Assembly: GCA_023388015.1 (NCBI GenBank)
Contig: JAEWHB010000209.1
Span: 1 to 5,797, forward strand
Reading direction: 5' to 3'
Length of the DNA stretch: 5,797 bases
DNA from: Bacteroidota bacterium
GTDB taxonomy: Bacteria > Bacteroidota > Bacteroidia > Flavobacteriales > Weeksellaceae
The notes beneath the pieces are model-generated. The model had not been told where the DNA came from. It made no database searches and worked only from the letters and a program-made list of their open reading frames with translations. How positions within the stretch are numbered: the first letter of the stretch is position 1; every line of letters begins with the position of its first letter. A program made the translations under genes and the position numbers. Shown here one piece after another: positions 1 through 5,797 of the stretch.

Positions 1-34
1 TTCTATATCCATCTCACAATCTGTATTTGTATTG

Positions 35-67
35 CAAATATATAAACAAAAGATAGTATTATGCAAA
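35..67 (-). promoter_or_regulatory. Bacteroidota-type promoter reading out of the left edge
   Basis: On the minus strand the octamer TATATTTG (42 to 35) matches the Bacteroidota -7 consensus TAnnTTTG exactly, and TTTG (67 to 64) lies 21 bases upstream, within the usual spacing for the -33 element. Transcription would start at about position 28 and run leftwards out of the window. No start codon with a long frame is visible before the edge, so the gene it serves must begin at or beyond position 1. The site lies downstream of the terminator that closes the PorP/SprF gene, which fits the start of a new transcription unit. It was called from motif match only. Confidence 0.45.
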
Positions 68-98
68 ACAAAGTACTGTATTTTTATAAATTATTTTT

Positions 99-123
99 TA
101 ATTAATTATTAAATAATTAATTA
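99..123. repeat. AT-only perfect palindrome, 12-bp arms
   Basis: Positions 99-110 (TAATTAATTATT) and 112-123 (AATAATTAATTA) are exact reverse complements around a single central A. The whole element is A/T. With a one-base centre it is a poor RNA hairpin, but it could be a protein-binding site or an easily melted or cruciform-forming tract. It lies between the porP/sprF-like terminator and the leftward promoter. The rest of 1-175 is AT-rich and shows no coding frame I can support. Such a palindrome can arise by chance in DNA of this composition. Confidence 0.5.
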
Positions 124-175
124 TCAGGATATTATATGATTAACTGATGTTTAAAATAATTGGTGAAAATCTTTT

Positions 176-210
176 AAAAACAAAAAAATCACCCCGATTG
201 AGGTGATTTT
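176..210 (-). terminator. Rho-independent terminator of the PorP/SprF-like gene
   Basis: A 9-bp perfect stem (AAAATCACC at 185-193, GGTGATTTT at 202-210) encloses an 8-base loop. Read on the minus strand it is followed by TTTGTTTTT (184 to 176), a normal U-rich tail. It begins 24 bases past the TAA stop of the PorP/SprF-like gene, so it should end that transcript. The flanking A and T runs could also let it work in the opposite direction. Confidence 0.85.
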
Positions 211-233
211 GTATTTAGAATTAAAAAATAATT

Positions 234-1196
234 TTATCTGAAATCCGGATTAAAAGGATTGGCAAAGTCATAACCCAGACTGAATAGGATTCCGTTTCCG
301 GCTTCTTTTGCAATGTCAGAAAGACCTATGTCATACGCCATCCCTATTTTCAATCCCCCAATTTTCATTTTCATAATCGGAGAAATACTCAATCCTTGTG
401 AACCGTTTTTATCAATGTCCTGACGGTAAGAAACCCCTAAATCCAATCCTTGTTCTCTGTCACCAAAAGAGATGTGCGACATTAAATTCAAATCAAACTG
501 ACGTTCTGAATTGGAATTCAAATTCATCAAAACGGATGGTTCTAATCTGAATCCTTCTGCTAAATAGATTTGGTAACCCAAAAGAAAGTAATACCAAGTT
601 GGCAATGGTTCGATACCGTTTGCTACCGCTTCATTTTCCATCAAAGGAATATCCAAAACCGACACGCCACCAAATGCACCGGCATATTTAAAGGAAACAC
701 CAAGGTTAAAATAATTTAGGTTATAATTGGGGTCACTCAAAGTTGGATCATCGTAATCATTTACTATAACCCGCTCTCTATCTAGTCTTTGTTGGAAAAA
801 ATTATAAGACAATCCAAAAGAAAAAATATCTTCAGTTTCGTCATATCTATACTCTCTTTGGGAATTGATCGGGATGTGATAAGCTGCCGAAACGTTTACA
901 CCTCTCAAACTTGAAAGTCCGTTCTGGTCATTGAAAGCATATAAACCAAATGCCAAGCGGTCTACTACTGTAGAGTGAATGCTCAAGGTTTGGGTATTGG
1001 GGCTTTCGGGCAAGTCTGCCCATTGATTTCTATAAGTTCCCGATACACTTAAAACTTCGGGATTTGCACCTGCATACGACGGGTTTATCAAATATTTGTC
1101 ACTTACTAAATAATGTTTGTAAAAAGGTAATCCTTCCTGTGCAAGTACCTGAAGTGATAAAAATCCCAATATTACCGTAAAAAAAAATTTTCTCAT
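234..1196 (-). CDS. PorP/SprF family type IX secretion outer-membrane protein
   Basis: This 320-residue protein starts with a signal peptide (basic MRK, a hydrophobic stretch to about residue 18, likely cleavage near VLA-QEG at 19/20). The start of the mature region carries the family hallmarks: NPSYAG at 38-43 and YRNQW at 55-59, followed by a proline/serine/threonine-rich turn. The remainder is a series of alternating, aromatic-rich strands (for example FSFGLSYNFF, FNLGVSFKYAG, ILFSLGYDF) expected of an outer-membrane beta-barrel of about 300 residues, the usual family size. Members assist T9SS export or anchoring of proteins with type B C-terminal signals; SprF for SprB is the best-known case. 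The next gene upstream encodes exactly such a type B protein, so this is probably its dedicated partner. I would not call it PorP itself, because genomes carry many paralogues. The start is the only ATG that retains the signal peptide. No strong Shine-Dalgarno sequence is visible. Confidence 0.92.
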   Translation of the reverse strand: MRKFFFTVILGFLSLQVLAQEGLPFYKHYLVSDKYLINPSYAGANPEVLSVSGTYRNQWADLPESPNTQTLSIHSTVVDRLAFGLYAFNDQNGLSSLRGVNVSAAYHIPINSQREYRYDETEDIFSFGLSYNFFQQRLDRERVIVNDYDDPTLSDPNYNLNYFNLGVSFKYAGAFGGVSVLDIPLMENEAVANGIEPLPTWYYFLLGYQIYLAEGFRLEPSVLMNLNSNSERQFDLNLMSHISFGDREQGLDLGVSYRQDIDKNGSQGLSISPIMKMKIGGLKIGMAYDIGLSDIAKEAGNGILFSLGYDFANPFNPDFR

Positions 1197-1302
1197 GTGT
1201 TCTCTATTCCTAACGCTTTAATCCTCAATATATTTCTCTCAGCTTGGTGTTCGCAAATTATTTAGAGCGTAATATTTTTGTTGATGACAGTCAAAATTTC
1301 TG

Positions 1303-1332
1303 CAAAATTATTTTGAGTGTCGAATCTACAAA
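1303..1332 (-). promoter_or_regulatory. Candidate promoter for the PorP/SprF-like gene
   Basis: On the minus strand TAATTTTG (1310 to 1303) matches TAnnTTTG, and TTTG (1332 to 1329) lies 18 bases upstream, one base short of the classic 19-21 spacing but within the range reported for flavobacteria. A transcript starting near 1296 would carry a leader of about 100 bases before the ATG at 1196. The -7 element overlaps a small inverted repeat (TCAAAAT at 1291-1297, ATTTTGA at 1310-1316). The 264-bp gap 1197-1460 holds no convincing gene and no clear terminator for the upstream large gene, so the PorP/SprF-like gene may be transcribed both by read-through and from here. Confidence 0.4.
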
Positions 1333-1460
1333 GATTTTCTACATCACTCAAATAATTTAACATACATTCTTCCGCATGATTCGTTTTTCATTTATGTTTT
1401 TTAAATCTACAATTCAATTATGCTCTCAAACTATTCATGATGAATCAATTCCCAAATATT

Positions 1461-4280
1461 TTATTGATTTCTAACAGTTATATGTCCTACGAATTTTCTT
1501 TCAGCTATAATTCCATCTGAAGGTGCAATAATTATGTACCAATAATCACCAGAAGGCACATTATTACCCAAATATTTCCCATTCCAAACATAATTTCCAT
1601 TAAAAGTCGTTTCAACAAATATTTTCCCGTAACGGTCAAATATTTTCAGTGTTGCGTTTGCTGAATTTTCAATTCCTTTGATTTCCCAAGTATCATTTTT
1701 CCCATCATTGTTAGGTGAAAAATAGTTGGGTACACTTAAAATTGTAAGCGTGTATCGGGTTATCATACATCCCCAAGATCTCACAAAAATAGTATAGGTT
1801 TCGCCTGGGATCAGGTTATTGAAACGGTTATCATTTTGCCATAAAATCCCATCGAGAGAATATTCCATTGGACCTTGACCTTCATTGGTAGCGCCAATTA
1901 TGACGTAATTATCGCCCATTTCAATATTGGTAATAACCGGCGCAGCAGGTAAAACAACTGTCAGGGTGCGCGTTTCACTTATACATCCGTTTACGCTATA
2001 AGCAACTACAGAATAAGTGCCTATTTCAGAAATGGTTTGAGTAGGACCTGTCAAAACTGTTCCATCTGGCATCGTCCATTCAAATGTAGCATCTGGATCA
2101 TCACTTGTGGCAGTCGCTTCAAAACTAGTCAATGGACATAGTGTGTAATTACTATGTGAAAGTTCCAAAGAAGGAGTTGCAAATCTAAATAAAGATATCT
2201 CAACAAATGCCGGACAGAAATCTACCAATTCCACTCGCACAAATACAGATGTTTGATTTTCACCCGGTGCAAAAGTAGTTGTATTCTGAATTTCATTTGT
2301 GCCGTTTTGGGCATCGTTCAATGTATTGTAATAAAAGAATTCTGCTCCCGAATTGTTAATATCAGATTCGAATTGAGTTAAATCAACTGTGTCTTCCGGA
2401 CAATATTCTATGTTGAATGGTCCCGGATTGTGGTCGACTGTGTCATTTTGCTCAAATACAATCGGCAATTCGACGGAGCGACAACCGTCAGGTGTCTCGC
2501 CAATCACATAAATAGTGGCAGGCAAAGAGGCAAAACTGTAATTTGTTGTTTGATTGGTAGGAATAAAATTATCATCTTCCACATCTTGTAGAGATGCATA
2601 ATAGAAGTAAGACATTCCTGCACCTAACTGTGGATTTAATTCAGTCAGATCAAATTCATAAACCCCGTCAAAATTATCGTCACATAGAAGTTGTACGTCT
2701 ATTGGAGTCAAAATCGGCTGTGGAATTATTTCAATGGTAAAAGGGGTATCTACTGCACAATGTTCTTCATCCGGATAGAAAGTATAAACCCCTGGACCTA
2801 AAATACTCGTATCGATTTCTGCGGGTAACCAATGTCCTGTGATTCCATTATCCAGTTCGGTTGGGAGTTCTACCGCTTCTGAGAATTGGCAATAGCTCAA
2901 TGGCATATCTACTTCTACGGGAAGTTCCGGCAAAATTTCAACTTGTATTGTTACTTCTTCCACACAATCTTCGTTGCCCTGAAATGTAAATTCATAAATT
3001 CCGGGTTCATCTGTTTCAATCACAGCCGGTATCCAAGTACCGGTAATTCCCGGCTCGTTTGGCATAGGCAAAGCGGGTGCAGTTGAAAACTGACAAATCG
3101 GGTCAATATCAATGAAAGTGGGTGTGATAACAGGCAATATTTCAACAGTTACCTCCACAGGAACGGTTGCACACTGTCCCGGGTTGGGTGTAAAAGTATA
3201 GGTTGTTGTATTGAAGGGATCATATTCCGGAGACCAAGTCCCACTTGATCCGTCAAGGGAAGTATTAGGCAAAGGATTAGCACCTCCTGCACATTGAGGA
3301 GAAATAGGTTCAAAAATGGGTACATCACTTGGAGGGAGGCACTCGCCTATTATTACCGGGCTTCGTTCACATCCTTCACCGTCGGGACAACAAGATGCAT
3401 ACACGATCATTCCCTCGGGACAAGTACTTCCCGGTGTGTCGTATAAGAAAGGAGAACCCGTTCCGATTTGATTTCCTCCCTCAGGAGCATCCCACCAAGT
3501 AACCTCATCGCCAGTCCCACATACAGACTCCAGTATTGCTATATAATTAAAACTCTCTCCCCCATCGAAACATTCGGTAATGACTTCCGGATTAATGGGT
3601 GGAACTTCATACAAGGGAATTTCGGAAGCTATTGTATTCATGCTAAAAGAGATGCGATTGTCTAAGCCATCCGCTGTAGACCAGCAACCTGTATTTCCGT
3701 CTGCTTTTCCCATTAAATCAAAGGTTAACATTGCCGTTTCAACCATACTATTACAGAAATCCATGTCAAATTGCACTTCCACACTTTCAGAACAGTCCAT
3801 ATCTACATCCCCAAAGTTATTATGTGGAATTCCATCAAAAGTAGTAGCTCCGGAACAACAAGAATTTGAACTTGTTCCATCAAAATAAAATCCTTGCCCA
3901 CCTGTCTCTCCAGCAGAACAATAAGCGCCCGTACAAGTAGGAAAATCAGCCCAACCATATGGCATCACAATACCTTCAATCGTTATTCCTGAACCTTCCG
4001 GAAAAAAAATTCCATGAAACCAGTTAGCTCCTGGATTTTGATTCCATCTTATATTTGTAATGTTTACTCTTAATTTTGAAAAACCGCATGGATCAAGTAT
4101 TTTCAGCTTCCCATCTTCGACGATACTTCCATCCGAATCTATCAAAGTAGCTGTTATAACCGGAAGGCCTACACCAGTACATGAATTAAAACGTCCATGT
4201 TTGGTGATGTTTAATATATCCACTGTTTGTGCAAATCCAAACTGTGCTAAAATTAAAATGAATAGAAATATTTTTTTCAT
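1461..4280 (-). CDS. Large secreted multidomain protein with T9SS type B sorting domain (adhesin-like)
   Basis: The 939-residue product begins with a signal peptide (MKK, hydrophobic to about residue 16, cleavage near FAQ). Residues 20-225 form a cysteine-rich domain I cannot name. Residues 250-316 resemble the CHU_C-associated Ig-like fold (VTWWDAPEGGNQIGTGSPF). Residues 327-521 hold three repeats of about 65 residues, each with two cysteines and a G-T/H-W-x-P motif; 533-700 hold two related modules (CDDNFDGVYEFDLT, FYY-x2-L); 702-779 look PKD/Ig-like; 780-849 contain a YSLDGILWQ segment seen in SprB-type repeats. Residues 850-939 are the gliding-motility-associated (type B) sorting signal: YFSPNNDGKNDTW, IFDRYGK, WNGKYLGNNVPSGDYWY, GHITVRN. 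The protein should cross the outer membrane through the T9SS and be surface-attached or released. No catalytic motif is visible, so adhesion or a structural role is inferred. The passenger is strikingly acidic and nearly lysine-free. The start follows an A/T-rich leader without Shine-Dalgarno, normal in this phylum. Confidence 0.93.
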   Translation of the reverse strand: MKKIFLFILILAQFGFAQTVDILNITKHGRFNSCTGVGLPVITATLIDSDGSIVEDGKLKILDPCGFSKLRVNITNIRWNQNPGANWFHGIFFPEGSGITIEGIVMPYGWADFPTCTGAYCSAGETGGQGFYFDGTSSNSCCSGATTFDGIPHNNFGDVDMDCSESVEVQFDMDFCNSMVETAMLTFDLMGKADGNTGCWSTADGLDNRISFSMNTIASEIPLYEVPPINPEVITECFDGGESFNYIAILESVCGTGDEVTWWDAPEGGNQIGTGSPFLYDTPGSTCPEGMIVYASCCPDGEGCERSPVIIGECLPPSDVPIFEPISPQCAGGANPLPNTSLDGSSGTWSPEYDPFNTTTYTFTPNPGQCATVPVEVTVEILPVITPTFIDIDPICQFSTAPALPMPNEPGITGTWIPAVIETDEPGIYEFTFQGNEDCVEEVTIQVEILPELPVEVDMPLSYCQFSEAVELPTELDNGITGHWLPAEIDTSILGPGVYTFYPDEEHCAVDTPFTIEIIPQPILTPIDVQLLCDDNFDGVYEFDLTELNPQLGAGMSYFYYASLQDVEDDNFIPTNQTTNYSFASLPATIYVIGETPDGCRSVELPIVFEQNDTVDHNPGPFNIEYCPEDTVDLTQFESDINNSGAEFFYYNTLNDAQNGTNEIQNTTTFAPGENQTSVFVRVELVDFCPAFVEISLFRFATPSLELSHSNYTLCPLTSFEATATSDDPDATFEWTMPDGTVLTGPTQTISEIGTYSVVAYSVNGCISETRTLTVVLPAAPVITNIEMGDNYVIIGATNEGQGPMEYSLDGILWQNDNRFNNLIPGETYTIFVRSWGCMITRYTLTILSVPNYFSPNNDGKNDTWEIKGIENSANATLKIFDRYGKIFVETTFNGNYVWNGKYLGNNVPSGDYWYIIIAPSDGIIAERKFVGHITVRNQ
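1464..1733 (-). other. T9SS type B C-terminal sorting domain of the large protein
   Basis: Codons 850-939 encode the CHU_C / gliding-motility-associated C-terminal domain. It opens with the near-invariant PN-Y-F-SPN-NDG-ND-W pattern, continues with IFDRYGK and WNGK, and ends with a short beta-strand, GHITVRNQ, at the extreme C-terminus. Six lysines and three arginines fall in this segment, in contrast to the acidic passenger. Type B signals of this kind are recognised by the T9SS but, in the cases studied, also need a PorP/SprF-like partner and more than the last 80-100 residues for efficient secretion. Confidence 0.9.
2718..3302 (-). repeat. Three tandem ~65-residue Ig-like modules within the large protein
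   Basis: Protein-level repeats occupy residues about 327-383, 394-452 and 462-521. Each begins with a cysteine after P/Y-x(0-1) (C330, C396, C464) and a short hydrophobic L/A-P segment. Each then has G-[TH]-W-x-P (347-351, 414-418, 482-486), a Y-x-F strand, a second cysteine (C370, C439, C508), and ends in a strand of the form VEVTVEILP / VTIQVEILP / FTIEIIPQP. The paired cysteines could form one disulfide per module. Modules 2 and 3 are closest (CQFS at 396-399 and 464-467; GITG at 411-414 and 479-482). The DNA copies have diverged, so this is an old domain duplication and not a recent DNA repeat. Confidence 0.75.
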
Positions 4281-4326
4281 TTAATGAAATTTACTAATTA
4301 ACTCTATGAATGAATTCGAATTAAAC

Positions 4327-4734
4327 TCAATTTGAGTTTTGGTATAGATAGTTTTCTAATAATCCTTTTATAGGAATATACATATCACTGTTTTTCCCTA
4401 TTATTCTTTCACAAAAAAATAGCTTATCTTCATTTTTAATTCTTGGATTGTATAAAACCTTAAGCGTTGAAATCCTTGCTAACTCGTATTTTTCTTTCAA
4501 CTCTTCGGGTTCATTTGCTGAATCCAAAAGACTGAAGACTTCGTTTGGCAATTGTATATCCTCGCTGTTTACTCTTAAAAAATACAACCTGTCACGATTT
4601 ACATTATTCGGTAATGATTTCGATCCGTCAAATTCTAAATAATCACTTTGTCCAGATTTTTCTGTTCCTTTAGTCTGAGAAGTAACGATAGCTGAAAAAA
4701 TGAAAAAGATAGGAAGTAAAAATTTTATCCTCAT
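4327..4734 (-). CDS. Small exported protein of unknown function
   Basis: I do not recognise this 135-residue protein. It begins with a clear signal peptide (MRIK, then a hydrophobic run to about residue 18, likely cleavage around VTS-Q or SQT), and has no lipobox cysteine, so it is probably a soluble periplasmic or secreted protein of about 115 mature residues. The mature part starts with a polar Gly/Ser/Lys stretch (21-30). It continues with a predicted helical, charged region (about 64-92, EVFSLLDSANEPEELKEKY) and a second helix near the C-terminus (ICERI-like segment 105-112 and GLLENYLYQ at 124-132). Its only cysteine is C108. A Shine-Dalgarno-like GGGG lies 6 bases before the ATG, unlike its neighbours. 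Its stop lies 46 bases before the large T9SS substrate gene with no hairpin and U-tract between them, so co-transcription is likely and a role connected with that protein is possible but unproven. Confidence 0.75.
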   Translation of the reverse strand: MRIKFLLPIFFIFSAIVTSQTKGTEKSGQSDYLEFDGSKSLPNNVNRDRLYFLRVNSEDIQLPNEVFSLLDSANEPEELKEKYELARISTLKVLYNPRIKNEDKLFFCERIIGKNSDMYIPIKGLLENYLYQNSN

Positions 4735-4738
4735 GATT

Positions 4739-4750
4739 GTCCCCTTTTTT
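4739..4750 (-). promoter_or_regulatory. Shine-Dalgarno-like ribosome binding site
   Basis: The minus strand reads AAAAAAGGGGAC just before the start of the small exported protein, with GGGG (4744 to 4741) six bases from the ATG. Most genes of this phylum, including the other two starts in this window, lack such a purine block and rely on A-rich unstructured leaders. The motif supports the chosen ATG at 4734. It is only a partial match to AGGAGG. Confidence 0.35.
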
Positions 4751-4788
4751 GTGTTAATAGTTATTTGTAAAAATTAAAAATCTTCCCT

Positions 4789-4830
4789 CAAAGATTTATG
4801 TTGGTTTAATCTTACAATCTACCAAAAGTA
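4789..4830 (-). promoter_or_regulatory. Candidate promoter region for the small exported protein and large T9SS substrate
   Basis: The 188-bp gap between the efflux adaptor and the small exported protein holds two imperfect minus-strand candidates. TACTTTTG (4830 to 4823) matches the -7 consensus TAnnTTTG exactly but has no TTG at the right distance upstream. AATCTTTG (4796 to 4789) misses the leading T of the consensus but has TTG (4817 to 4815) 18 bases upstream. Because a strong terminator closes the preceding gene, some promoter must lie here; which of the two is used cannot be decided from sequence. Confidence 0.3.
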
Positions 4831-4871
4831 ATTAAATTTTTTAATAAATTTTAACTTTAACAATCAGGTAT

Positions 4872-4902
4872 AAAAAATCCGACAGAAAATTGTCGGATTT
4901 TT
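4872..4902 (-). terminator. Rho-independent terminator of the efflux adaptor gene
   Basis: A 12-bp perfect stem (AAAAATCCGACA at 4873-4884, TGTCGGATTTTT at 4891-4902) has a 6-base loop. On the minus strand the GC part of the stem is followed by six T (4877 to 4872), a classic intrinsic terminator. It begins 20 bases past the stop of the adaptor gene. It separates the efflux operon from the secreted-protein genes and indicates that the adaptor is the last gene of its transcription unit. Confidence 0.92.
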
Positions 4903-4922
4903 ATTATTTCTAATTTAATTTA

Positions 4923-5797
4923 TCAACCTCTTCTCGGTCCTCCCTGCGGACTTTCATCAAGATCTGTGTTGAAAACTTTAACTTGATCTCCTTTTTTCAA
5001 TCCGCTTTTGACTTCGGTATAAACACCATCTGAAATTCCGGTTTCTAGTATTTTTTTCTGATAAACCGGCTGGTCATATTTTTCAGTTCCCGGTTTCAAA
5101 ATTTCCACATAAGCTTGACCTTTGTCATCATACTGAATATGTGCAGATTCCAAAGCCACTACATTTCTGGCTTCGGACAAAATCACTTCTGCATTGGCAC
5201 TGTAATTGGCACGAAGGAAAATATCATTTTTCAGGTTCACGTCAGCTTTGATTTCAAACTGAACAATTCCGCTTGTATCCACACCCGAAGGCGAAATATA
5301 ATTCAAAACACCTTCAAATTGTTCGTCAGGCAAAGCCCCGATGGTGATGGTCAGTTTCATTCCTTCTTTTAGTTTTCCCACATCGGCTTCGTCCACATTT
5401 CCTTCAAAAATCATTTGGTTCACATCGGCCATTGTTGCAATGGTTGTTCCCACAGAGAAATTATTGATTTCCTGAACCGTATTCCCAATTTCGACCGGAA
5501 TCGACAAAATCATCCCCGAAATCGTCGCTCGGATTTGAATGGTGGCGTATTGCTCCAATCCCGGCGCTATCCCGGTTTGGGCAATTTTATAATCGCTTTG
5601 AGCAGCTTTCAGGTTTTGTTGCGCCATCTGATAAGTTGCCAGTGCATTGTCATACTCTTGTTTTGGCAAAACGCCCTGATCATACAGAGATTTGGTTCGG
5701 TTGAATTGAATCTGTTCATTGTTCAAAGTAATTCTGGCAGAATTAATTTGTTGTTGCGCCGCATTCAGACTTTGAACGTTTGGAATTACACGAAGTG
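4923..5797 (-). CDS. Efflux periplasmic adaptor subunit (HlyD/MacA-like membrane fusion protein), 5' end missing
   Basis: The frame is open to the right edge, giving 290 C-terminal residues of a protein whose N-terminus (signal/anchor, first lipoyl half, first coiled-coil helix) lies beyond 5797. Counting from the first full codon, residues about 8-75 are the coiled-coil hairpin, rich in Q, A, N (AAQQQINSARI, RTKSLYDQGVLPKQEYDNA). Residues about 84-107 are the second lipoyl half (IRATISGMILSIPVEIGNTV), 113-190 the beta-barrel (VDEADVGKLKEGMKLTITIG) and 195-280 the membrane-proximal domain (GISDGVYTEVKSGLKKGDQV). Such proteins bridge an inner-membrane pump to a TolC-like channel. The order of domains and the flavobacterial look favour the MacA-type adaptor of an ABC exporter, though an RND partner cannot be excluded. 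The tail ends in a Gly/Pro/Arg-rich GGPRRG. The TTG at 5726 is an internal leucine codon, since the family match continues upstream of it. The pump partner must be encoded upstream, as a terminator follows. Confidence 0.9.
   Translation of the reverse strand, partial: LRVIPNVQSLNAAQQQINSARITLNNEQIQFNRTKSLYDQGVLPKQEYDNALATYQMAQQNLKAAQSDYKIAQTGIAPGLEQYATIQIRATISGMILSIPVEIGNTVQEINNFSVGTTIATMADVNQMIFEGNVDEADVGKLKEGMKLTITIGALPDEQFEGVLNYISPSGVDTSGIVQFEIKADVNLKNDIFLRANYSANAEVILSEARNVVALESAHIQYDDKGQAYVEILKPGTEKYDQPVYQKKILETGISDGVYTEVKSGLKKGDQVKVFNTDLDESPQGGPRRG

Noticed and set aside
1443..1469. Inverted repeat AATCAAT / ATTGATT at the stop of the large gene as a terminator
   Set aside because: The stem is only 7 bp of mostly A-T pairs, overlaps the final codons, has a 13-base loop and no following U-tract.
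1394..1474. Short plus-strand frame of 26 codons in the 264-bp gap
   Set aside because: It has no ribosome site, no hydrophobic or recognisable composition, and overlaps the end of the large gene on the other strand.
2886..4284. Several plus-strand open frames of 65-102 codons across the large gene (2886-3086, 3468-3665, 3580-3888, 4060-4284)
   Set aside because: They lie antisense to a well-supported long gene, have no family resemblance and no signals of their own; they are shadows of the real frame.
4313..4338. Two palindromes (AATTCGAATT at 4313-4322, AACTCAA-T-TTGAGTT at 4324-4338) as a terminator after the small exported protein
   Set aside because: The first has no loop and the second a one-base centre, neither is followed by a T-run on the minus strand, and the second overlaps the stop codon. 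Chance AT-rich symmetry is more likely.
4448..5372. Plus-strand open frames at 4448-4642 and 5115-5372
   Set aside because: Both are antisense to the small exported protein and to the efflux adaptor, with low-complexity or non-protein-like translations.
5719..5726. TTG at 5726 as the start of the efflux adaptor
   Set aside because: The same frame runs open to the window edge and the upstream residues (LRVIPNVQSLNAAQQQ) continue the adaptor coiled coil, so the TTG is an internal leucine codon and the gene is truncated by the window.
1..5797. CRISPR array, tRNA/rRNA, insertion sequence or phage genes
   Set aside because: No regularly spaced direct repeats, RNA-gene signatures, transposase frames or terminal inverted repeats were seen on either strand.

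Overview
The window looks like chromosome from a member of the Bacteroidota, most likely Flavobacteriaceae. The DNA is AT-rich, Bacteroidota-type promoter motifs (TAnnTTTG with an upstream TTTG) occur between genes, and two products belong to the type IX secretion system (T9SS), which is restricted to this phylum. All four protein genes lie on the minus strand, so transcription runs from high to low coordinates.

In transcription order: (1) the 3' part of an RND/ABC-type efflux periplasmic adaptor (MacA/HlyD-like), cut by the right edge and closed by a strong terminator at about 4872-4902; (2) after a 188-bp gap with candidate promoter motifs, a 135-residue exported protein of unknown function; (3) 46 bp further on, a 939-residue secreted multidomain protein ending in a T9SS type B (gliding-motility-associated, CHU_C) C-terminal sorting domain; (4) after a 264-bp gap with its own candidate promoter, a 320-residue PorP/SprF-family outer-membrane protein, closed by a terminator at 176-210. 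The first 180 bases carry no gene. They contain an AT-only palindrome and a good leftward promoter for a gene beyond the left edge.

The core of the window is the pair formed by genes 3 and 4. Large type B CTD proteins are often encoded beside a PorP/SprF-like protein that is needed for their export or surface attachment (SprB and SprF of Flavobacterium johnsoniae are the model). The large protein is therefore probably a surface adhesin-like or released protein with its cognate outer-membrane partner, and the small exported protein just upstream may belong to the same transcription unit. The least explained parts are the cysteine-rich N-terminal region of the large protein, its extreme charge bias (no lysine in residues 193-860; no lysine or arginine in 307-600), and the small exported protein.
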